DNA from: an uncultured Actinomycetes bacterium
GTDB lineage: Bacteria; Actinomycetota; Acidimicrobiia; Acidimicrobiales; RAAP-2
Direction: 5' to 3'
Length of the DNA stretch: 64,000 nt
Assembly (NCBI GenBank): GCA_903830655.1
Contig: CAIKUQ010000069.1
Location: forward strand, 1 to 64,000
Within the stretch, counting starts at the first letter, position 1; the number at the start of each line of letters is the position of its first letter. A program made the position numbers and the translations under genes. The notes under the pieces were generated by a model. The model was given only the letters and a program-made list of their open reading frames with translations, was not told where the DNA came from and did no database searches. Below, in pieces: positions 60,796 through 64,000 of this stretch.

Positions 60796-61538
60796 TTGGC
60801 GCCGCTTTGCCCAGCTCATTGTGGGCGGCGATACCGATTGCCCTAGCGGCGGGTTTCGTTTCGTTTCTGTCACCCTGTGTGCTGCCACTTCTCCCGGGCT
60901 ACGTTGCATTCTTGAGTGGTGCGACCAATGGTCTTGATTCCAAGCGGGGACGGGGTCGTGCGATTGCCGGCGCCTTCGCCTTTGTTTTGGGTTTCGCGAT
61001 TGTCTTCATCAGTTTCGGGGCGGCCTTCGGAAGCTTTGGTGCCACGCTCAAGACATATCAGCGCACTTTGGAAATCTTTTTCGGGGGAGTGACTGTCGTG
61101 CTCGGGTTCTTTTTCGCCGGCTGGTGGCCGTCGAAATGGTTGGCCCGTGAAGTGCGCTCGCATCGGCTGCCACGGGCGTCGATAGTTGGGGCCTTCGCCC
61201 TGGGCTTTCTGTTCGCTCTGGGTTGGACTCCATGTATCGGACCAACCCTGGCAGCAATTTTGGGGCTAGCGGCCTCTTCGAGTGGCACCACTGCGTGGCG
61301 AGGGTCATTCCTGGCCCTTATCTACTGCATTGGTTTAGGGCTCCCATTCATCGTGGCCGCTTTGGCCACCGAGTGGATGGCTCACGCCTCAGCGTGGTTG
61401 CGCCGGCGCCAAAAACTTCTCGGTCGCATCGGCGGGGTAATGCTCATCCTCATTGGACTCTGCGAAGTGACCGGTTGGTGGCACACATTTGTTCTGTGGC
61501 TGCAAACAACTTTTCCTAGTTCTACATCGTTCCTTTAG
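60792..61538 (+). CDS. ccdA: CcdA-type thiol-reductant transporter
   Basis: Six-helix membrane protein passing reducing power from cytoplasmic thioredoxin to the outer face for cytochrome c maturation or disulfide repair. The redox cysteines lie in SPCVLPLLPGYVAFLSG and GWTPCIGPTLAAIL. 248 residues. ATG overlaps the menD stop. No other cytochrome c maturation genes are in the window, so the partner is not known. Confidence 0.93.
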   Translation: MIGAALPSSLWAAIPIALAAGFVSFLSPCVLPLLPGYVAFLSGATNGLDSKRGRGRAIAGAFAFVLGFAIVFISFGAAFGSFGATLKTYQRTLEIFFGGVTVVLGFFFAGWWPSKWLAREVRSHRLPRASIVGAFALGFLFALGWTPCIGPTLAAILGLAASSSGTTAWRGSFLALIYCIGLGLPFIVAALATEWMAHASAWLRRRQKLLGRIGGVMLILIGLCEVTGWWHTFVLWLQTTFPSSTSFL

Positions 61539-61548
61539 GGTCATCTCC

Positions 61549-61554
61549 TAGACT
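61549..61554 (+). promoter_or_regulatory. -10 element for tyrS
   Basis: TAGACT, six bases before the tyrS ATG. Confidence 0.45.
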
Positions 61555-61560
61555 GAAACT

Positions 61561-62838
61561 ATGAAACTACGAGATGACTGGGAATTTCGCGGTCTAGTTC
61601 ACCAGGTAACGGATGACGAGATCCTGGATCGGCTGAGTGCCGGTGGCGTTACCGGTTACATCGGATTTGACCCGACCGCGGCCTCTTTGCACTTGGGTTC
61701 GCTACTTCAGATTTGCCTACTGCGTCGAATTCAACTCGCGGGCAATCAGCCAATCGCGCTGGCCGGTGGCGGGACCGGACTCATTGGTGACCCCAGCTTT
61801 AAGGCCACCGAACGCCCACTTTTGACCCACGAACAGTTGCAGGGCAATATCGAGGGCATCAAAGAACAGCTCGCGCGATTTTTGGACTTCACGCCGGGAC
61901 CGAGCCAAGCGCTGTTATTAAACAATGCCGATTGGCTCACTACGACACCGCTAACGGATTTTTTGCGGGACGTGGGAAAACACTTCACCGTGAACCAGAT
62001 GATTGCGAAGGACTCAGTGAAGTCTCGGCTTGATCGAGACGACGTGGGTCTTAGTTTCACGGAGTTTTCCTACATGCTCTTGCAGGCCTATGACTTCTTG
62101 CGTTTGAACCTCGACCACAACTGCACCCTGCAAATGGGCGGATCGGACCAGTGGGGCAATATCACCATGGGTACCGAACTGGTGAGAAAGACCACGGGAA
62201 AGTCGGCTTCAGGAGTGACCTCTCCGCTCTTGCTGCGCGCGGACGGACAGAAGTTTGGAAAATCCGAAGGGGGAAATGAGCGAGTCTGGCTGGACGCCTC
62301 GTTGACCTCGCCATTTCAAATGCACCAGTTCTTGTTGAACGCCGATGATCAGACGGTGCCGGCGCTGCTGCGCTTTTTCACCTTCTTGGACCACGACACG
62401 ATTCGCTCACTAGATGAGGCCACGGCTAACGCGCCGCAAGAACGTGCAGCGCAGCGCGCTCTGGCCAACGCGGTGGTGGCCTTGGTTCACGGCGAGCAAG
62501 CCTCCGCTAACGCTGAGCGCGCGGGAGCCGCCCTATTCGGAGAGGAGATTGCGGCCCTCGATGAGAAAACCTTGCTCGAAGTCGTCGCCGACGCCCCCTC
62601 CTCGACTTGGAGTCGAGGAGAAATTGAGAGTGGAGTGGCGATTGGCGACCTCCTAGTTCGCTGCGATCTTGCCGGTTCTAAGGGTGAGGCCAGACGATTC
62701 CTGGAGCAAGGTGGCGTCTACGTCAATAACGTCAGAGTCGACGACGGCGCGACGATCGGTGCCGAGTCGTTGTTGCACAACCGCTACATGGTGGTGCGAC
62801 GAGGGCGCAAGTCTTTGCACCTGGTAATGGTTGGTTGA
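61561..62838 (+). CDS. tyrS: Tyrosyl-tRNA synthetase
   Basis: Class I aminoacyl-tRNA synthetase. HLGS (HIGH-type) follows GYIGFDPTAASL; LLQAYDFLRLN and the KFGKSEGGN (KMSKS-type) loop are present; a C-terminal S4 domain (about 355-425) with FLEQGGVYVNNVRV binds tRNA. 425 residues, normal. Its stop overlaps the lipoprotein start. Confidence 0.97.
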   Translation: MKLRDDWEFRGLVHQVTDDEILDRLSAGGVTGYIGFDPTAASLHLGSLLQICLLRRIQLAGNQPIALAGGGTGLIGDPSFKATERPLLTHEQLQGNIEGIKEQLARFLDFTPGPSQALLLNNADWLTTTPLTDFLRDVGKHFTVNQMIAKDSVKSRLDRDDVGLSFTEFSYMLLQAYDFLRLNLDHNCTLQMGGSDQWGNITMGTELVRKTTGKSASGVTSPLLLRADGQKFGKSEGGNERVWLDASLTSPFQMHQFLLNADDQTVPALLRFFTFLDHDTIRSLDEATANAPQERAAQRALANAVVALVHGEQASANAERAGAALFGEEIAALDEKTLLEVVADAPSSTWSRGEIESGVAIGDLLVRCDLAGSKGEARRFLEQGGVYVNNVRVDDGATIGAESLLHNRYMVVRRGRKSLHLVMVG

Positions 62839-63266
62839 TGAAGCGCATCGCGGTCTTGCTCTGTGCAGGATTGTTGCTCGCGGGCTGTGGTTCAATTAAG
62901 GCATCGGTGGCGTTGTCCAATTGGGTGCTGCAATCAAACTTCAAGTCAGCGGTTGGAACCTTTGCCTCCGACAGCGCCATCGCGGCCAACAATCTGCGCA
63001 ATCCTAAAGCTACGAAAGCAGACCTACACACGGTCTGTGCCGTTCTGTACCTCGACGCTCAGCAGGCTAACTCCTCGCTGCCTACTCCCGACGACCAAGC
63101 AACGCAGTTGTTGGGCAAGGCCTATGACTACTTCTCTTCTGCGGCCAATGCTTGTTACGACGCGAGTTCGCTGATGGCGCGGCCAGCGGTGTTGCGTGAA
63201 TTGTCGAAGGCCACCGCTACATTCTCAGAAGCTACCGCTCGAGTCGCGACAGCCTCAACGCCCTAG
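62838..63266 (+). CDS. Putative lipoprotein
   Basis: A lipoprotein signal MKRIAVLLCAGLLLAGC with the lipobox LAGC is clear; processing by the LspA encoded upstream in this window would leave an acylated cysteine. The mature 125 residues are helical and rich in alanine and serine, with two further cysteines (TVCAVLYL and ANACYDAS). Function unknown. ATG overlaps the tyrS stop by one base; the stop overlaps the gene on the other strand by CTAG. Confidence 0.85.
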   Translation: MKRIAVLLCAGLLLAGCGSIKASVALSNWVLQSNFKSAVGTFASDSAIAANNLRNPKATKADLHTVCAVLYLDAQQANSSLPTPDDQATQLLGKAYDYFSSAANACYDASSLMARPAVLRELSKATATFSEATARVATASTP

Positions 63267-63481
63267 TTCGACGGCCGCAGATCGATTTCGAGACGCAGTA
63301 TTCCCTCGTTGAGCGACGCGGTGGCGTCAGCGAGCATCGCGAAGTCTTGAAAGTCGAGATTGGCCGCCTCAATAAATCTCAGACGCTCGGGCCCCTCCAC
63401 GGGCGGAAATCCTCGACGTTTTACGGCTTCGGCACGGTCTTGGAAACGCTGAATCATTGCTTGGGGGTCGAAAGTACTCAT
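63263..63481 (-). CDS. Small uncharacterised protein (72 residues)
   Basis: Not recognised. Charged, mostly helical (FDPQAMIQRFQDRAEAVKRR, then a conserved-looking GFPPVEGPERLRFIEAANLDFQDFAMLADA). No cysteine or membrane segment. ATG has TAGTCT six bases upstream; that clean start pattern is the main support for it being a real gene. Confidence 0.7.
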   Translation of the reverse strand: MSTFDPQAMIQRFQDRAEAVKRRGFPPVEGPERLRFIEAANLDFQDFAMLADATASLNEGILRLEIDLRPSN

Positions 63482-63487
63482 ACCTTG

Positions 63488-63493
63488 AGACTA
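63488..63493 (-). promoter_or_regulatory. -10 element for the 72-residue protein gene
   Basis: TAGTCT on the minus strand, six bases before the ATG at 63481. Confidence 0.45.
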
Positions 63494-63589
63494 TTAGTTC
63501 ATCGTGACGGGCGAGTGAGTAGAATGGATTCCCGACTAGCCAAGCGTCGAGGTCCCTAGAGGTATGTGGGGGCTAGTAAGGAGTTTTTC

Positions 63590-63802
63590 GTGAAAAAGGG
63601 ACGCCACCGTCGATTTGTCGAGGCCCGTGAACTGAAGCACAATACCGGTCCACGCGCTCATACTTGTGATGAATGCGGTGCGGTTCCCGAGGACATTCAC
63701 GCTGAATGGTGCATGGCCGACGAAGACGCCTTCGATGAAATTCTCGGCTCACTGCCGCGAGTTAGTTCGGGCGAAGAGGATCCCCTCGCCGCCGAAGGTT
63801 AA
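63590..63802 (+). CDS. Small zinc-ribbon-like protein (70 residues)
   Basis: A basic N-terminus (KKGRHRRFVEARELKHN) precedes CDEC and a later cysteine in AEWCMAD, a possible metal site, then an acidic tail. Not recognised beyond that. GTG at 63590 is chosen because TAAGGAG lies seven bases upstream; a GTG at 63566 is possible but unsupported. Stop shares TTAA with the convergent gene. Confidence 0.7.
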   Translation: MKKGRHRRFVEARELKHNTGPRAHTCDECGAVPEDIHAEWCMADEDAFDEILGSLPRVSSGEEDPLAAEG

Positions 63803-64000
63803 CCCTTCGAACGAACCGCCGGGTGCGGCAAGCGAACGCCCTTAGGTTGGGTGGCGCGCGCATCGAGGAACGCCAGCAGCATTTCATAGGTTGAATCACC
63901 AATCATGGCGATGAGTTCTTCTTTCATGGAGTCAACAACGCGAGTCTTCCCGACAAACGCATCTGGTGTCTCGGTGCACCACCAGTGGAACTCTTCTCCG
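63799..64000 (-). CDS. C-terminal part of an unrecognised protein, cut by the window edge
   Basis: An open minus-strand frame runs from the edge to a TAA at 63799-63801. The visible 66 residues include EEFHWWCTETPDAF, VVDSMKEELIAMIG and YEMLLAFLDARATQPKGVRLPHPAVRSKG. The frame is clean and its stop overlaps the neighbour as in other convergent pairs here. Function not recognised; the N-terminus is outside the window. Confidence 0.65.
   Translation of the reverse strand, partial: GEEFHWWCTETPDAFVGKTRVVDSMKEELIAMIGDSTYEMLLAFLDARATQPKGVRLPHPAVRSKG

Overview
The window reads as ordinary chromosome of a streamlined member of the Actinomycetota, most likely an Acidimicrobiia-type lineage (inference). 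The actinobacterial evidence is a mec-cysO-cysM cysteine pathway, a proteasome activator (Bpa), a DUF3040 protein, and a division cluster with sepF, a yggT-family gene and a Wag31-type divIVA. Base composition looks moderate rather than the very high GC of soil actinobacteria. Genes are packed tightly: most operon neighbours overlap by 1-4 bases, and six convergent pairs share a 4-base stop overlap. There is no integrase, transposase, phage gene or CRISPR array, and both tRNAs look intact.

Layout. 1-13.4 kb: yaaA, tmRNA with smpB, the mec-cysO-cysM operon, rph-rdgB, a Lon-N protein, a DEAD-box/cold-shock fusion helicase with an FKBP, tRNA-Leu, clpP with a polysaccharide ABC exporter, a HAD hydrolase, a 1-Cys peroxiredoxin, orn/dut and tRNA-Gly. 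13.4-26.2 kb: a secreted NodB deacetylase with lectin modules, a LysE exporter, an amino-acid ABC importer, a lipase-like hydrolase, a CoA-transferase, a fur-ABC exporter operon, msrA, nhaA and a DHA2 multidrug transporter. 26.2-46.2 kb: DUF3040, HNH and LplA-like genes, then the division and cell-wall cluster mraZ-rsmH-ftsL-ftsI-murE-mraY-ftsW-murG-murC-murB-ftsQ-ftsZ-yggS-sepF-yggT-divIVA, then a lysine-rich DksA-type protein, lspA and rluD. murF and murD are absent from the cluster. 46.2-64 kb: a sigma-70 factor, bpa, dnaE, two unrecognised genes, a DUF255 protein, menaquinone genes menE/menB/menA/menH/menD, ccdA, tyrS, a lipoprotein and small proteins.

Working together: the 28-46 kb genes make lipid II, build the division septum and direct growth; the men genes supply menaquinone and CcdA the reductant for thiol-redox or cytochrome c assembly; SmpB-tmRNA, ClpP and Bpa point to active protein quality control. 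The most striking regulatory pattern is a TANNCT-type -10 hexamer exactly 6-7 bases before the start codon of about twenty genes, with no Shine-Dalgarno sequence, which suggests widespread leaderless transcripts. Other notable items are a run of seven TGG boxes at 10-base spacing before mraZ, a 13-bp hairpin before rsmH, a large hairpin over the start of an ABC permease, a 9-codon leader ORF coupled to dnaE, and a lysine-rich/DksA fusion. I did not find a wholly new multi-gene system; the novelty is in fusions, gene losses and regulation.
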